A stretch of 64,000 nucleotides of DNA from Haladaptatus sp. DJG-WS-42 (GTDB lineage Archaea > Halobacteriota > Halobacteria > Halobacteriales > Halococcaceae), in contig NZ_CP147243.1 in assembly GCF_037198285.1 (NCBI RefSeq), positions 1,054,001 through 1,118,000 on the forward strand. Reading direction: 5' to 3'. The notes under the pieces are model-generated. The model did no database searches. It had not been told where the DNA came from and saw nothing but the letters and a program-made list of their open reading frames with translations. The first letter of the stretch is position 1; the number at the start of each line of letters is the position of its first letter. Made by a program: the position numbers and the translations under genes. This document shows, one piece after another, positions 50,882-59,775 of this stretch.

Positions 50882-51344
50882 TCCAAATCCCGCCCGCGTC
50901 GTTGCGGACGCAGACGTTCTCGCCGCAGATTTGCTCGTCGGTGGGCCTGCACGCGAGGCTCTTGACCACATCCGGCGTCACTCGTGGGTCGAGTTGGTTG
51001 CGACCGATGAGCTACTGGACGACGCAGAAGCCACCATCTCACGTCTCGCGGACACCGAGTTGGCCGCAGACTGGCGCGAACACATCGAAGCTCTTCGCGT
51101 GCGAGTCGAACAACCCGACCACGACCACCCCGCACTCGCCTCCGCCTACCACGGTGGGGCCGCCCACATTCTCTCGTTCGACGAAGGCCTCCGGAGCGCC
51201 AAGGCGGGGGCAGCCATGCAAAAGCGCGTGAAAACGAGCGTCAAACACCCCGACGCCTTCGCCAAACTGTTCGACCCGCAGTCGCTCTATGAAGTGGTCG
51301 TTGGCGGCGCGTATCCAGGCCCCGACCGCGACCCGCGCGCTTAG
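50874..51344 (+). CDS. DUF7384 family protein (PIN-like)
   Basis: 156 residues starting at GTG (50874). RVVADADVLAADLLVGGPAREALD resembles the first strand and acidic residue of a PIN domain, and AHILSFDEGLRSAKAG resembles the later PIN strand with Asp; VATDELLDDAEATIS also fits. Nuclease activity is possible but not established. Coupled with the 30-residue gene upstream. Its stop overlaps the stop of the convergent rdgB gene by 4 bases. Confidence 0.75.
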   Translation: MSNPNPARVVADADVLAADLLVGGPAREALDHIRRHSWVELVATDELLDDAEATISRLADTELAADWREHIEALRVRVEQPDHDHPALASAYHGGAAHILSFDEGLRSAKAGAAMQKRVKTSVKHPDAFAKLFDPQSLYEVVVGGAYPGPDRDPRA

Positions 51345-51904
51345 TCAGAGACGCCCGGATTCCACTCGCCGTCCGCGCTGAACCACTCGGCAAACTTCGC
51401 AAGTGCGCGCCCACGGTGGCTAATCGAGTTTTTCTGTTCGATGTCCATCTCGGCGAGCGTCACGCCGTTGTGTTCGAAGATTGGGTCGTAGCCGAAGCCG
51501 TCGTCGCCGCGGGGCGCGACGATGCGCCCGCGGACGCTCCCCTCGAAGGTCTCTGCGCGCTCGCCGTCGTAGTAGGCGACGATGGTGCGAAATCGGGCGC
51601 GGCGGTTGTCCTCTAACGCGGCGAGGTTCCAGACGCGTTCGACGCCAACCGTATCCTCGACGTAGGCCGAGTACGGGCCGGGAAAGCCGCCGAGGGCGTC
51701 GATGAAGAGCCCGGTATCGTCAACGATGAGCGGGTCATCGCCATCGAGGTGGTCGAACGCTTCTTTCGCGCCGTGGACGGCGATGTCCGCGAGACTGGTG
51801 CTCTGAATCTCGGTGTAGTCGTACTCGACCTGCTCGAGTGGGTCGGTGAGATAGTGTTCGGCCTCTCTGATTTTCCCCGCGTTCCCGGTGACGAATCGGA
51901 GCAT
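51341..51904 (-). CDS. rdgB: XTP/dITP pyrophosphatase (RdgB/HAM1 family)
   Basis: 187 residues. Hydrolyses non-canonical purine triphosphates to keep them out of nucleic acids. Signatures: FVTGNAGKIREAEHYL at the N terminus, IVDDTGLFIDALGGFPGPYSAYV (landmark VDDTGLFIDAL), and NSISHRGRALAKFAEW at the end. Stands alone between a convergent DUF7384 gene and the DUF5808 gene upstream. Confidence 0.94.
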   Translation of the reverse strand: MLRFVTGNAGKIREAEHYLTDPLEQVEYDYTEIQSTSLADIAVHGAKEAFDHLDGDDPLIVDDTGLFIDALGGFPGPYSAYVEDTVGVERVWNLAALEDNRRARFRTIVAYYDGERAETFEGSVRGRIVAPRGDDGFGYDPIFEHNGVTLAEMDIEQKNSISHRGRALAKFAEWFSADGEWNPGVSD

Positions 51905-51984
51905 GCAGAAACGCTAGCGGCGGGGTGAAAATAGCCTATCGACTGGTGACCGCGTGCTCGCAACAAATAGGTGTGGGAAGGTGC

Positions 51985-52260
51985 TTAATCGACGATGACT
52001 TCGACGGGGCCGTCATCTGCTTCTTTCGCTTCCTTCTCGCCACCTTTCCCGCGTTCCAGATAGAGCATCCCACCGACGACGGCGAGGACAATCCACGAGC
52101 GCCAGTTTGCGAGATTCAGCGTGTAGCCGATGCCGAATGGCTTCTCTACGAGCATCTCGTCGCCGGGTTGCCAGTACGACTGGAGCATGCGTTTGAGGCT
52201 TGGGCGTTCGAAGTTGTACGGAATCCCCAGTATCTCACCGGACGATGGTTTGTCAGCCAT
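51985..52260 (-). CDS. DUF5808 domain protein
   Basis: 91 residues. GEILGIPYNFERPSLKRMLQSYW (landmark GIPYNFERPS) and GYTLNLANWRSWIVLAV match DUF5808. One membrane helix (about 56-72) and a short charged tail. Family members occur alone in haloarchaea or attached to bacterial membrane proteins. It lies 30 bases downstream of kae1-bud32 on the same strand. Confidence 0.82.
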   Translation of the reverse strand: MADKPSSGEILGIPYNFERPSLKRMLQSYWQPGDEMLVEKPFGIGYTLNLANWRSWIVLAVVGGMLYLERGKGGEKEAKEADDGPVEVIVD

Positions 52261-52290
52261 ACGTCTACTACGCAGGGGAGGGTTAAGGAA

Positions 52291-53868
52291 CTAGTGGCTC
52301 TGTTGATAGCGCCCCCGCCCTTCGATTTCGCGCAGTTGACTGAGGACGCGCTCGTCACCCGCTGCGCGATAGCCGGCCTCGAAGGCGTCCCGAAGCGGGT
52401 CGGGGTCGGCTGCGGTCCCCGTCAAACTCTGGTGGAAAACGTGGAGGTCCATCGCGTAGTCCTCAATGTGGTCGGTGTAGAAGCCGAGGCCGAAGTCGAT
52501 GAGGTAGGTGTACGCACCGACGCGCACGTTTCGCGTCGTCGGGTCGCCGTGGACGAACCCCGCCCGGTGAAGCGCGGCAAGGTGTTCTCCGACGTCGCGG
52601 ACGCGCGAGGCGGTCAGGTTGTCGCTCAAATCGCCCTCGCCAACGTGTTCGAGGGTGAGCGCACCTTCCTGTACGTCCACGTCGAAGACGACGGGCGTCG
52701 GGACGCCCTGTTTTCTCGCCTCGCTGAACAAGCGTGCCTCCTGTACCGTCCGCGTCTTGCGGAGGTGCGCATCGAGGTCAGGGTGGCGGTAGGATTTGGG
52801 CAGGCGGCGTTTCACGACGCGGTCGCCCTCTACGGTCACGGTCGCTTCTGCACCGACGAGTTCGCGCCCGGTGTCGCCAACGACAGCGACACTCTCGTTT
52901 GCCCGCCACGTCACAGCCACTTGGTCGGGGCGGAAGTCAGAATTCACCGCCGACTCCTCGATTTCGATGGTGTCACCCGCGGCGGCCATCGTCGCACCGA
53001 GCACCGCAATCATGCCCGCGTTGTCGCGGAGGAATCGTGGGTCGGGCGCAAAGAAGTCCGCTCCGCGCTCGTCGCACATCGTGCGGAGCATCTCTTGGAG
53101 GCGGGCGTTCTGGGCGACACCACCGCCGAGGACGAGTTCGTTGCTCCCCGTGAGCGACAGCGCGCGCTCTGCGACTTCGGTGAGCATCCCAAAGATGGTC
53201 TCTTGGAGCGAGAAACACACGTCTTCGATTGCCGCACCGTCGTCGGAGGCCTGTTTCGCGGCGCTCATGATGCCGGAAAACGAGAAGTCCATCCCTTTGA
53301 CGACGTAGGGCAGGTCGATGAGCTCGCCACCTTCGGCGTGTTTTTCGACCTTTGGGCCGCCGGGGTGCGACCAGCCGACGTGCCGGGAGAACTTGTCGAT
53401 GGCGTTGCCGACGCCGGTATCCATCGTCTCGCCGAGCACCTGATAGCGGCCGTTGTGAAAGCCAAGCAGGTGGGCATTCGCGCCGCTTGCGTTGAGACAG
53501 ACCGGCGAGTCAAAACCCGACTGGTGGCGGCCGATTTCGAGATGGGCCACCATGTGGTTGACGCCGACAAGCGGGACGGCTAAGGCCTGTGAAAGCGAGC
53601 GAGCGGCCGTGCCGACGATTCTGAGACACGGCCCGAGACCGGGTCCCCGCGAGAAGGCGACGTAATCGACGGGGCCATCTGCGTCTGCGAGCACCTCGCG
53701 GACGACGCGAGGGATGGCACTCGCCATGTGTTCTGCGGCCTCGCGCGGGTGAATGCCACCCGACGCAGGTTGATACGCGTCTGAAACAATCGTCGTCGAA
53801 TCCGTCTCGGTGTCGTGAATCGCCGCGCTCGCTGCCCACGCGGTGCCTTCGATACCGAGTACGCGCAT
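52291..53868 (-). CDS. kae1-bud32: KEOPS subunits Kae1 and Bud32 fused
   Basis: 525 residues. Residues 1-320 are Kae1, which transfers threonylcarbamoyl to A37 of tRNAs: metal-binding His105 and His109 in NHMVAHLE, plus VLGGGVAQNARLQEML and FFAPDPRFLRDNAGMIA. Residues about 337-525 are the Bud32 kinase/ATPase: VHGDPTTRNVRV (440-450) and LIDFGLGFYT (456-465). The fusion is usual in haloarchaea. Last member of the run from aIF2 gamma to here on the minus strand; S27ae lies 3 bases upstream. Confidence 0.96.
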   Translation of the reverse strand: MRVLGIEGTAWAASAAIHDTETDSTTIVSDAYQPASGGIHPREAAEHMASAIPRVVREVLADADGPVDYVAFSRGPGLGPCLRIVGTAARSLSQALAVPLVGVNHMVAHLEIGRHQSGFDSPVCLNASGANAHLLGFHNGRYQVLGETMDTGVGNAIDKFSRHVGWSHPGGPKVEKHAEGGELIDLPYVVKGMDFSFSGIMSAAKQASDDGAAIEDVCFSLQETIFGMLTEVAERALSLTGSNELVLGGGVAQNARLQEMLRTMCDERGADFFAPDPRFLRDNAGMIAVLGATMAAAGDTIEIEESAVNSDFRPDQVAVTWRANESVAVVGDTGRELVGAEATVTVEGDRVVKRRLPKSYRHPDLDAHLRKTRTVQEARLFSEARKQGVPTPVVFDVDVQEGALTLEHVGEGDLSDNLTASRVRDVGEHLAALHRAGFVHGDPTTRNVRVGAYTYLIDFGLGFYTDHIEDYAMDLHVFHQSLTGTAADPDPLRDAFEAGYRAAGDERVLSQLREIEGRGRYQQSH

Positions 53869-53871
53869 CCC

Positions 53872-54006
53872 CTATTTCCACTCGGTGAAGCCACAGCGGC
53901 CACAGTGGGTGCGGTCACTGTGCTCTGCGAGGAATGCGTCGCCACAGCTTGGGCACAGCTCGTGGTCGGTCGTGCCGTCGTCGTTGTAAATCTCGTAGCG
54001 AGACAT
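53872..54006 (-). CDS. rps27ae: 30S ribosomal protein S27ae
   Basis: 44 residues: starts [20 protein letters not shown] and ends [11 protein letters not shown]. The zinc-ribbon Cys pairs are CPSC and CGRC. It directly abuts rps24e (0-base gap) and precedes kae1-bud32 by 3 bases. Standard archaeal gene order and length. Confidence 0.93.
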   Translation of the reverse strand: MSRYEIYNDDGTTDHELCPSCGDAFLAEHSDRTHCGRCGFTEWK

Positions 54007-54324
54007 CTATGCTTCCTCCGCCTCGGCGTCTGCGTCGTCTTCGCCGGCGAGAATCTTGTTGCGTTCGAGCATGTGCTCGTGTTCGACATCGCGGGCGAAC
54101 TCGGGGTTGTCGTACACCTTTGCGAGGCCGCGCGTCTTGCGCATGCCGAACTTCGTGTTCATCTTGCGGACGACGACTTCGGAGGCGTCTTTGTTCAGTT
54201 TGGCCGCGAGACTGTCGCGGACAGAGAGGCGCGACGGCGTGGCCTCATCGTGGAGAATTTCGAAGCGAACGTCTGTTCGGTGAAGCATCGGGTTTTCCGA
54301 TTCTTCGAGGATTGTGATATCCAT
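54007..54324 (-). CDS. rps24e: 30S ribosomal protein S24e
   Basis: 105 residues. MDITILEESENPMLHRTDVRF, then SRLSVRDSLAAKLNKDASEVVVRKM (landmark VRDSLAAKLN) and GMRKTRGLAKVYDNPEFA are the conserved parts; the tail is strongly acidic (GEDDADAEAEEA), as usual in haloarchaea. Small-subunit protein specific to archaea and eukaryotes. 63 bases downstream of the DPCK gene. Confidence 0.95.
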   Translation of the reverse strand: MDITILEESENPMLHRTDVRFEILHDEATPSRLSVRDSLAAKLNKDASEVVVRKMNTKFGMRKTRGLAKVYDNPEFARDVEHEHMLERNKILAGEDDADAEAEEA

Positions 54325-54387
54325 GGTAACTCAGTTACAGGGATTTGGCGGCGAACCGGCTAAAAGGATTTCGAAGGGACTGGCGGC

Positions 54388-54939
54388 TTATTCGGCGTCA
54401 ACACCGAGCGCTGCCCACGCCGCGTCGTGGTCGCCAGTCATCTGTGAAAGCAGAGAAATCATGCGATGGCGAACCTCCGGCGTGACCGTGACGAGCACCA
54501 TCCCCTCGTCTGGCTGGCCGTAGACGACGCTTGCACCCTCTGGGGCGGCGACGAGCGCCGGGAGCGTTGCCAAGTCTTCTTCGCCCTCGACCACGATGAC
54601 CGTCGTCTCGGGAGCGTCGATGGCCTCTCGCAGCGTAGCGAGCAGGTCGAGCGAGAGCGTCGCGGCGGGGTTCGTGACTTCGTGGCTGCGTTCGTACCCA
54701 CCGATGGCCTCGGTGATGGCCGCATCCACTGCCGTCCGCTTCGTCTTCCCGTCGATGACCGCCACGTCGGGGATGACCCCGGCTTGGGTGAGGTGGTAGG
54801 TGACGATGTCGCCAACGGCGATGAGCGGCGTTCCTGCCTCGTCGAGCAACATCTCTGCGTCAGTAAACAACGGGCCAAGCGGGTCTTTGAACGCCGACCG
54901 CAAGTCGTCAGGGAGCGTGAGGACGGCGTCTGCTGGCAC
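54388..54939 (-). CDS. GTP-dependent dephospho-CoA kinase
   Basis: 183 residues. The archaeal DUF359 enzyme that phosphorylates dephospho-CoA with GTP as the last CoA step. LIAVGDIVTYHL, AVIDGKTKR with conserved Asp and Lys, TNPAATLSLDL, and VIVVEGEEDLATLPAL (substrate-site Glu/Asp) are diagnostic. Its start overlaps the spt4 stop by one base, a gene pair frequently conserved in archaea. Confidence 0.93.
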   Translation of the reverse strand: MPADAVLTLPDDLRSAFKDPLGPLFTDAEMLLDEAGTPLIAVGDIVTYHLTQAGVIPDVAVIDGKTKRTAVDAAITEAIGGYERSHEVTNPAATLSLDLLATLREAIDAPETTVIVVEGEEDLATLPALVAAPEGASVVYGQPDEGMVLVTVTPEVRHRMISLLSQMTGDHDAAWAALGVDAE

Positions 54940-55139
54940 TATCGAACCTTCAGCGCGTAGGCGCCGGGGGAGGTGACGCCCATTTCTTTTGCGATGTCGC
55001 TTTGCTCCGGGTGGGAGATGACGACGTAGCCTGCCCAGTCTTCGGTGAGGCTCGTAGAGCCACAGTCCGGACAGACGTCGCCGTCGGTGACTTCGAGGAC
55101 GCGGTGGCAGTCACGGCACACTTTTCGCTTTTTGGCCAT
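54939..55139 (-). CDS. spt4: Transcription elongation factor Spt4 (RpoE'')
   Basis: 66 residues. Zinc ribbon with CRDCHRVL and CPDCGS; the second half ISHPEQSDIAKEMGV is the Spt5-binding part. Forms the processivity clamp with Spt5 on RNA polymerase. It starts 2 bases after rpoE ends. Confidence 0.94.
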   Translation of the reverse strand: MAKKRKVCRDCHRVLEVTDGDVCPDCGSTSLTEDWAGYVVISHPEQSDIAKEMGVTSPGAYALKVR

Positions 55140-55141
55140 GG

Positions 55142-55711
55142 TTATTCACCTGCGGCGGCCTGCCGACGCTCGCGTTCCTCTTTCAGCCAGCCGTGTTTGC
55201 CAAGGCCGACCTGTTTGGCCGTGAGGCCAATCTTGCTGTCGCGTGGGTTGCGCTCGTCGATGCTCTTCGTGACGATGCGCGCGCGAACGGAGTCGCCAAC
55301 GCCGAGAGAGCGGTTGGACTCACGCGAGGCGAGCTGTTGGTTCTCGTCGTCGAAGGCGAGGTATTCGTCCGAAATCTGAGAGACGTGGAGCAGGCCGTCC
55401 ACGGGACCAATCCCGATGAACGCCCCGAAGTTGACGACTTCCACGACTTCGCCATCGACGACTTCCTGCATCTGTGGGTCGTACGTGACGGCGTCGAAAT
55501 CCGCCTCGTAGTAGACGCCGGGCTTGTTGGGGATGACCGCCCCGTCGCCGATTTCGTGGACTTTCGTCACGCTGACGACGCTGCCCACGTCTTCGTCCAT
55601 TCGTCCTTCGAGCTTGTCCTGCAGAAGCTGCTTTACCAGTTGTGGAGACACGTCTGCGAGATGCCGCGGTGGAACCTCAACCGTGTCCTTGAGTCTGACC
55701 CGTTTGTACAT
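55142..55711 (-). CDS. rpo7: DNA-directed RNA polymerase subunit Rpo7 (E', Rpb7)
   Basis: 189 residues from the ATG at 55711 (MYKRVRLKDTVEVPP). N-terminal RNP-like domain (1-80) and C-terminal S1 domain (about 82-165, with VVNFGAFIGIGPVDGLLHVSQIS, landmark GAFIGIGPVDGLLH). With Rpo4 it forms the polymerase stalk that binds emerging RNA. Sits in the conserved cluster aIF2 gamma - PIN - rpo7 - spt4. Confidence 0.95.
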   Translation of the reverse strand: MYKRVRLKDTVEVPPRHLADVSPQLVKQLLQDKLEGRMDEDVGSVVSVTKVHEIGDGAVIPNKPGVYYEADFDAVTYDPQMQEVVDGEVVEVVNFGAFIGIGPVDGLLHVSQISDEYLAFDDENQQLASRESNRSLGVGDSVRARIVTKSIDERNPRDSKIGLTAKQVGLGKHGWLKEERERRQAAAGE

Positions 55712-55713
55712 AC

Positions 55714-56097
55714 TTATGGTCGAGTGATTGCCAGTTTGTTCCGGCCCCTTATACCAATTACTGGTACGCAGGCGGCCAGCAACCGCCGTTTCAGGGGTCC
55801 GTCGTTCGTGACGACGTAGTCGCACTCACCGCCGGTGGCGAGTTCGACAATGGCGTCGTCTGCATACGATTCGTCGTGTGAGAGGATACGACAGCGCTCA
55901 CGCGCGAGGTCCGTCCCCACGCTTGCCGCAACCGCCTCGCGGCCCGCGCCCGTCGAGAGTTTCTCCAACTCATTGACGACTGCGGTGGGCGTCACGAGGC
56001 GCACGTCACCGAGCAACCGGTCGAGTTCGTCGAACACGCGCACGTCGAATTCGACCGGCATCATCAGCGCGTTTGCGTCCATGAGCACCGTCGTCAT
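55714..56097 (-). CDS. FCF1-like PIN domain protein
   Basis: 127 residues from the ATG at 56097 (MTTVLMDANALMMPVEF). Acidic residues of the PIN site: D7 (LMDANAL), the Glu in VVNELEKL, the Asp pair in SYADDAIVEL and the Asp in YVVTNDGPLKRRL. Related to eukaryotic Fcf1/Utp24, an rRNA-processing nuclease. Tightly packed between aIF2 gamma (1-base gap) and rpo7 (2-base gap), which supports a role in RNA or ribosome maturation. Confidence 0.9.
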   Translation of the reverse strand: MTTVLMDANALMMPVEFDVRVFDELDRLLGDVRLVTPTAVVNELEKLSTGAGREAVAASVGTDLARERCRILSHDESYADDAIVELATGGECDYVVTNDGPLKRRLLAACVPVIGIRGRNKLAITRP

Positions 56098-56098
56098 C

Positions 56099-57331
56099 CT
56101 ATTCCGTGATTGTCCCGACGCCGATGAGCCGCCAGCGCGCGCCGACGCGGCGGTTGATGGCGACTTTCGCACCGGCGGCCGCACAGACCGGGCGCTTTAA
56201 GCGAACTTCACATTCGCCGCCGCGGGCGCTCGTCACGGCGCCGACCGTCGTGGCCGTGCCGACCGTCATCATGAGCGGTTCGCCCGTCGAGATTTCGTCA
56301 ACTGTGTCCTCGTCGTCGCCGACGACGCGGTCTAAGAGGTCAACCTCCATCTCGAAGGCTTCCCGCGTTGGCGGGAGCGACCCCGGTGGGCCAGCGATCT
56401 GGCCAGCGAGGCCGTCACCTTTCGTGAGGCTTGGGTCGAGTCCCGTGCCGACGCCGAGCAGGCCACCGGGCGTGGCGGTGTCAACCGACTGGCCGCCCGC
56501 CTGAATCGAGCGGACGTTCGTTTCGATTGGCCGCCATTCGGTCTGCCCGCCCTCTTCGACCTCGCGGCCGGGGCGAATTTCGATGTCTTGGCCGTTCTCA
56601 AGCGCGCCCGCGACGAGCGAGCCGCCGATGACGCCGCCGGTGAGGCTGTCCCACGTCGTCCCCGGGCGGTTGATGTCGAAACTGCGCGCGATGTGCAGTC
56701 GGGCATCGTCGCTCGGGTCGCGTTCAGGCGTTGGAATCTCCTCTTCGATGGCCTGAATGAGCAGGTCTAAGTTGACCTCCTGTTGGGCGCTGATGGGGAC
56801 GACCGGCGCGTCTTCTGCAACCGTGCCCTTCGTGAACTCTTTTATCTGCTCGTAGTTCTCGCGGGCCTGGTCTGCAGAGACGAGGTCGACCTTGTTCTGG
56901 GCGATGACAATGTTGTCGATGCCGATGATGTCGAGCGCCATCAGGTGTTCTTCGGTCTGGGCTTGGGGGACGGGCGAGGTGGCGCTCACGAGCAACACCG
57001 CGCCGTCCATGATGGCGGCACCGGAGAGCATCGTCGCCATGAGCGTCTCGTGGCCGGGAGCGTCCACGAACGACACCGTGCGGAGCGGGTCGCTTTCGGT
57101 GCCGTCTTCGCACTCCTCTTTGACGGTGTAACACTCCGGTTCCTCGACGCCGGGGCACTTTCGGAACGTCGCGTCCGCGTACCCAAGTCGGATAGAGATT
57201 CCGCGCTTCATCTCCTCTGAGTGCTGGTCTGTCCACTCCCCTGAGAGCGCTCTGACCAGCGTCGTCTTTCCGTGGTCGACGTGGCCGACGAGTCCGATGT
57301 TCACCTCCGGTTGTTGATGTTTCCCTGTCAT
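56099..57331 (-). CDS. eif2g: Translation initiation factor aIF2 subunit gamma
   Basis: 410 residues. GTPase that carries initiator Met-tRNA to the small subunit. G1 GHVDHGKT at 16-23, G3 DAPGHE near 90, G4 QNKVD near 145. The zinc-knuckle region ([17 protein letters not shown]) keeps three Cys with changed spacing. C-terminal beta barrels II and III follow. First gene of the run extending through kae1-bud32. Confidence 0.96.
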   Translation of the reverse strand: MTGKHQQPEVNIGLVGHVDHGKTTLVRALSGEWTDQHSEEMKRGISIRLGYADATFRKCPGVEEPECYTVKEECEDGTESDPLRTVSFVDAPGHETLMATMLSGAAIMDGAVLLVSATSPVPQAQTEEHLMALDIIGIDNIVIAQNKVDLVSADQARENYEQIKEFTKGTVAEDAPVVPISAQQEVNLDLLIQAIEEEIPTPERDPSDDARLHIARSFDINRPGTTWDSLTGGVIGGSLVAGALENGQDIEIRPGREVEEGGQTEWRPIETNVRSIQAGGQSVDTATPGGLLGVGTGLDPSLTKGDGLAGQIAGPPGSLPPTREAFEMEVDLLDRVVGDDEDTVDEISTGEPLMMTVGTATTVGAVTSARGGECEVRLKRPVCAAAGAKVAINRRVGARWRLIGVGTITE

Positions 57332-57455
57332 TTCGAGAGTAATCTTACAGAGTAATCACCCCGAGCGACGCATAAACCTACTGTTCTCGGGCCACAACGC
57401 GCGCTCGCGAGTTTCTGGACACCCGGACGCCCTCTGGGGGTTTGCTCGAAATCTA

Positions 57456-57471
57456 CTGAAAAAATTTTCAG
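57456..57471. promoter_or_regulatory. Inverted repeat upstream of first winged-helix regulator
   Basis: CTGAAAAAATTTTCAG is a 7-2-7 inverted repeat ending 35 bases before the ATG at 57507. It overlaps the position expected for a TATA element and may be an autoregulatory site. Confidence 0.4.
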
Positions 57472-57506
57472 GCAAGACCTTAGCCCCCTCGTCGCATAGC
57501 TTTGGT

Positions 57507-58421
57507 ATGTCATCTCAGCCCACACCAGAGGATGCGCCAGCCGAGCAGGCGAATCCCTCGATAACCGAACCGGCAGAGGTGTTCGCCACCATCTCGAACG
57601 AGACGCGCCTCGCCATCTTGGAAGCCCTCTGGGAGGCGGAGACGCGACACGTGAGTTTTACTGACCTGAATCGGGCGGTTGGGATGAAAGACTCAGCCCA
57701 ATTCAACTACCATCTGCGCCAACTCCTCGGCCGGTTCGTCCACAAGAGCGACGACGGCTACAAGCTCACCTACGCCGGAAAACACGTCCTCCGGACGCTC
57801 ATCTCGGGACGATTCACCGACCAAATCACCATCGACCCCTTCCCGCTGCCGGGGACGTGCGTCGGCTGTGGTGAACAACTCGTCGCGAGCTACGCAGACG
57901 AGGTGCTGGCCGTCCGGTGCTCGGTCTGCGAACGCCTGCACAGCGGCTATCCGTTCCCGCCCGCGGCCGTCCAAGGGCGCACCCACGAGGAGATGCTGGA
58001 CGGGTACAACCGCTGGGTGCGCCACCTCTACAGCCTCGCCGCGGACGGCGTCTGCCCCGAGTGTGGGAGCCAGATGAAGTCGAAGCTCGTAGACGGCCAA
58101 CAGTGTCTCCCCGAACTCCAGATTGCCGTTGGCCACGAGTGCATGCAGTGTCAATCGCATGTGACCGCCGCCATCGGGATGAATCTACTCTACCAGCCTG
58201 ACGTGGTGAGCTTCTACCGCGACCACGACATCGACCTCGGGAACGTCCCCTACTGGGAGTTGCCGTGGTGCGTCGGTGACGAGCACACGACGGTCATCGG
58301 GGACGACCCGTGGCGCGCTCGCGTCGCCATCACCCTCGGTGACGAGGAACTTCGGGTGACCGTCGATGACCAAATCGCCGTCGTCGCCGTCGAGCGGGCG
58401 AAGCAGTACACCCGCAAATAG
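57507..58421 (+). CDS. Winged-helix regulator with zinc ribbons, tandem copy 1
   Basis: 304 residues. Residues about 25-100 are an ArsR-like winged helix (ISNETRLAILEALW; recognition region MKDSAQFNYHLRQL). A zinc ribbon follows (CVGCGEQL ... CSVCERLHSGYPFPP, about 115-150), then a second set of pairs (CPECGSQM and CMQCQSH) and a C-terminal domain with WCVGDEHTT and DDPWRARV. Homologous along its whole length to the protein encoded at 58851. Followed by a small membrane-protein gene with duplicated upstream sites. Likely a transcription factor; ligand and targets unknown. Confidence 0.85.
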   Translation: MSSQPTPEDAPAEQANPSITEPAEVFATISNETRLAILEALWEAETRHVSFTDLNRAVGMKDSAQFNYHLRQLLGRFVHKSDDGYKLTYAGKHVLRTLISGRFTDQITIDPFPLPGTCVGCGEQLVASYADEVLAVRCSVCERLHSGYPFPPAAVQGRTHEEMLDGYNRWVRHLYSLAADGVCPECGSQMKSKLVDGQQCLPELQIAVGHECMQCQSHVTAAIGMNLLYQPDVVSFYRDHDIDLGNVPYWELPWCVGDEHTTVIGDDPWRARVAITLGDEELRVTVDDQIAVVAVERAKQYTRK

Positions 58422-58431
58422 CTCACTTTTT

Positions 58432-58477
58432 CGACAGAAACGGACTTCAGTATCATCGCTTACAGAAATGTAATTCA
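58432..58477 (+). promoter_or_regulatory. Paired 18-bp sites before small membrane protein 1
   Basis: TTACAGAAATGTAATTCA (58460-58477) contains the inverted repeat TTACA-GAAA-TGTAA. A weaker relative, CGACAGAAACGGACTTCA, lies at 58432-58449, 28 bases upstream (start to start). The same pair with the same spacing occurs before the second membrane-protein gene. Likely operators or activator sites for the adjacent regulators. Confidence 0.65.
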
Positions 58478-58518
58478 GATTACTCTTTTTGCCCTTCCTC
58501 TCCTGTGTTCACCTGTCC

Positions 58519-58785
58519 ATGAAGACCAACACTCGCACCCTGTCTGCCACCCAGTACGCCTACCGCAGACCAGCCCAAACCAAAACAGAGCGGGTGGTCG
58601 CGTACCTCCGCGCTGGGGTCATCGTCCTTGCGCTTGCCGTCGTCCTTGCCGTGCTCGCACTCGGTGTGATTTCGCTCCTCCCCGCCCCGGCCGTGTTCGT
58701 GCTCGGAATGGTTGCCCTCGTCAGTGGCCTCATCCTCGTACCGTTCGCCGCAATCAAACTCGTCGTCGGCGCGATTGACGCATAG
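58519..58785 (+). CDS. Small two-helix membrane protein, tandem copy 1
   Basis: 88 residues from the ATG at 58519 (MKTNTRTLSATQYAY). A polar basic N-terminal 30 residues precede two helices (about 31-53 and 58-82) separated by the short turn LLPAPAVFV. The second small protein (59873) has the same layout and the same LLPAPA turn. No catalytic residues. Starts 41 bases after the 18-bp site. Possibly the main target of the regulator encoded upstream. Confidence 0.75.
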   Translation: MKTNTRTLSATQYAYRRPAQTKTERVVAYLRAGVIVLALAVVLAVLALGVISLLPAPAVFVLGMVALVSGLILVPFAAIKLVVGAIDA

Positions 58786-58794
58786 TCACAAACC

Positions 58795-58812
58795 TTACAA
58801 AAAATTCGTTCA
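58795..58812 (+). promoter_or_regulatory. Degenerate 18-bp site before second regulator
   Basis: TTACAAAAAATTCGTTCA resembles TTACAGAAATGTAATTCA at both ends but has lost the inverted-repeat arm. It lies 38 bases before the ATG at 58851. Weak resemblance; included because of its position. Confidence 0.3.
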
Positions 58813-58850
58813 CTGAAGCTTTTTCGCGGTGGCGTACAATTGTTAACACA

Positions 58851-59762
58851 ATGAAGGAAACCTCTATCCAAGAGTGCGAGGAGTGTCTCGCGCCCGCTGA
58901 GGCGTTTTCTACCATCGCAAACGAGACGCGACTGTCCATCTTAGAAGCCCTCTGGACGGCGCCAGAGCGGCCCGTCACGTTCTCTGAACTCAGGCGGTCG
59001 GTGGGCATGCGCGACTCCGCCCAGTTCAACTACCACCTCGGCAAGCTCACCGGCCACTTCATCACAAAGACCGAAGGCGGCTACGACTTCCGCCACGCGG
59101 GCAAGAAGGTCGTGAGAGCCGTCCTCGAAGGCTCGTTCAACGAAGACCCGGAACTCCCCTCCTTCGGGATTTCCGGAGCGTGTACAGATTGCGGCGCGGG
59201 CCTGCAAGCCGCCTACGCTGACGAGCAAATCACCATCGACTGTACTGCCTGCGGGCGGATTCACTCGCGCTATTCATTCCCACCGGGTGGCCTGAACGAC
59301 CGCACCCGCGAGGAGGTCATGGATGCGTTCAACCAGCGCGTGCGCCACCTCCACTGTCTCGCCGCGGACGGCGTCTGCCCCGAGTGCAACGGCAAGATGG
59401 AAACCACGCTCCGGCGGGCAGAAGAGCCCGACGTTGCCGCCACGGTGTGCGTCGAACACCGCTGTGCGCAGTGTGACCACCGCATCCACTCGACGGCAGG
59501 CCTCAAGCTGCTTGACCACTCTGATGTGGTCACGTTCCACCGCACCCACGGCATCGACCTCTGTGCGACGCCGTACTGGGAGTTCGCGTGGTGCGTCTCT
59601 GACGAGCACACGACCATCCTATCTTCCGACCCGTGGTCGATTCGCGTGACGATTCCGCTCGACGACGAGGAACTGCGCGTCACGATGGACGGCGACCTGA
59701 CCGTGACCGACGTCGAAACGTTCCCGACGGGCACGCCCGCAGACTCGCGGACGACCGCCTAA
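58851..59762 (+). CDS. Winged-helix regulator with zinc ribbons, tandem copy 2
   Basis: 303 residues, a paralogue of 57507-58421. Same order of parts: winged helix (IANETRLSILEALW, MRDSAQFNYHLGKL), zinc ribbon (CTDCGAGL and CTACGRIHSRYSFPP), second pairs (CPECNGKM and CAQCDHR), then WCVSDEHTT and SDPWSIRV near the end. The DNA-reading helix is nearly the same in both, so the two may share sites, while the wing and the middle domain differ more. Acts with the small membrane protein downstream, by context. Confidence 0.85.
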   Translation: MKETSIQECEECLAPAEAFSTIANETRLSILEALWTAPERPVTFSELRRSVGMRDSAQFNYHLGKLTGHFITKTEGGYDFRHAGKKVVRAVLEGSFNEDPELPSFGISGACTDCGAGLQAAYADEQITIDCTACGRIHSRYSFPPGGLNDRTREEVMDAFNQRVRHLHCLAADGVCPECNGKMETTLRRAEEPDVAATVCVEHRCAQCDHRIHSTAGLKLLDHSDVVTFHRTHGIDLCATPYWEFAWCVSDEHTTILSSDPWSIRVTIPLDDEELRVTMDGDLTVTDVETFPTGTPADSRTTA

Positions 59763-59775
59763 ACGGACAGAATTT

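Noticed and set aside
50874-51344. Toxin-antitoxin pair with the 30-residue gene
   Set aside because: The PIN-like acidic residues are incomplete and the small protein has no DNA-binding region; kept only as a weak possibility in the findings.
58489-58518. Upstream in-frame start for small membrane protein 1
   Set aside because: It would add ten residues (starting with a non-ATG codon) immediately behind the 18-bp site and is not matched in the second copy.
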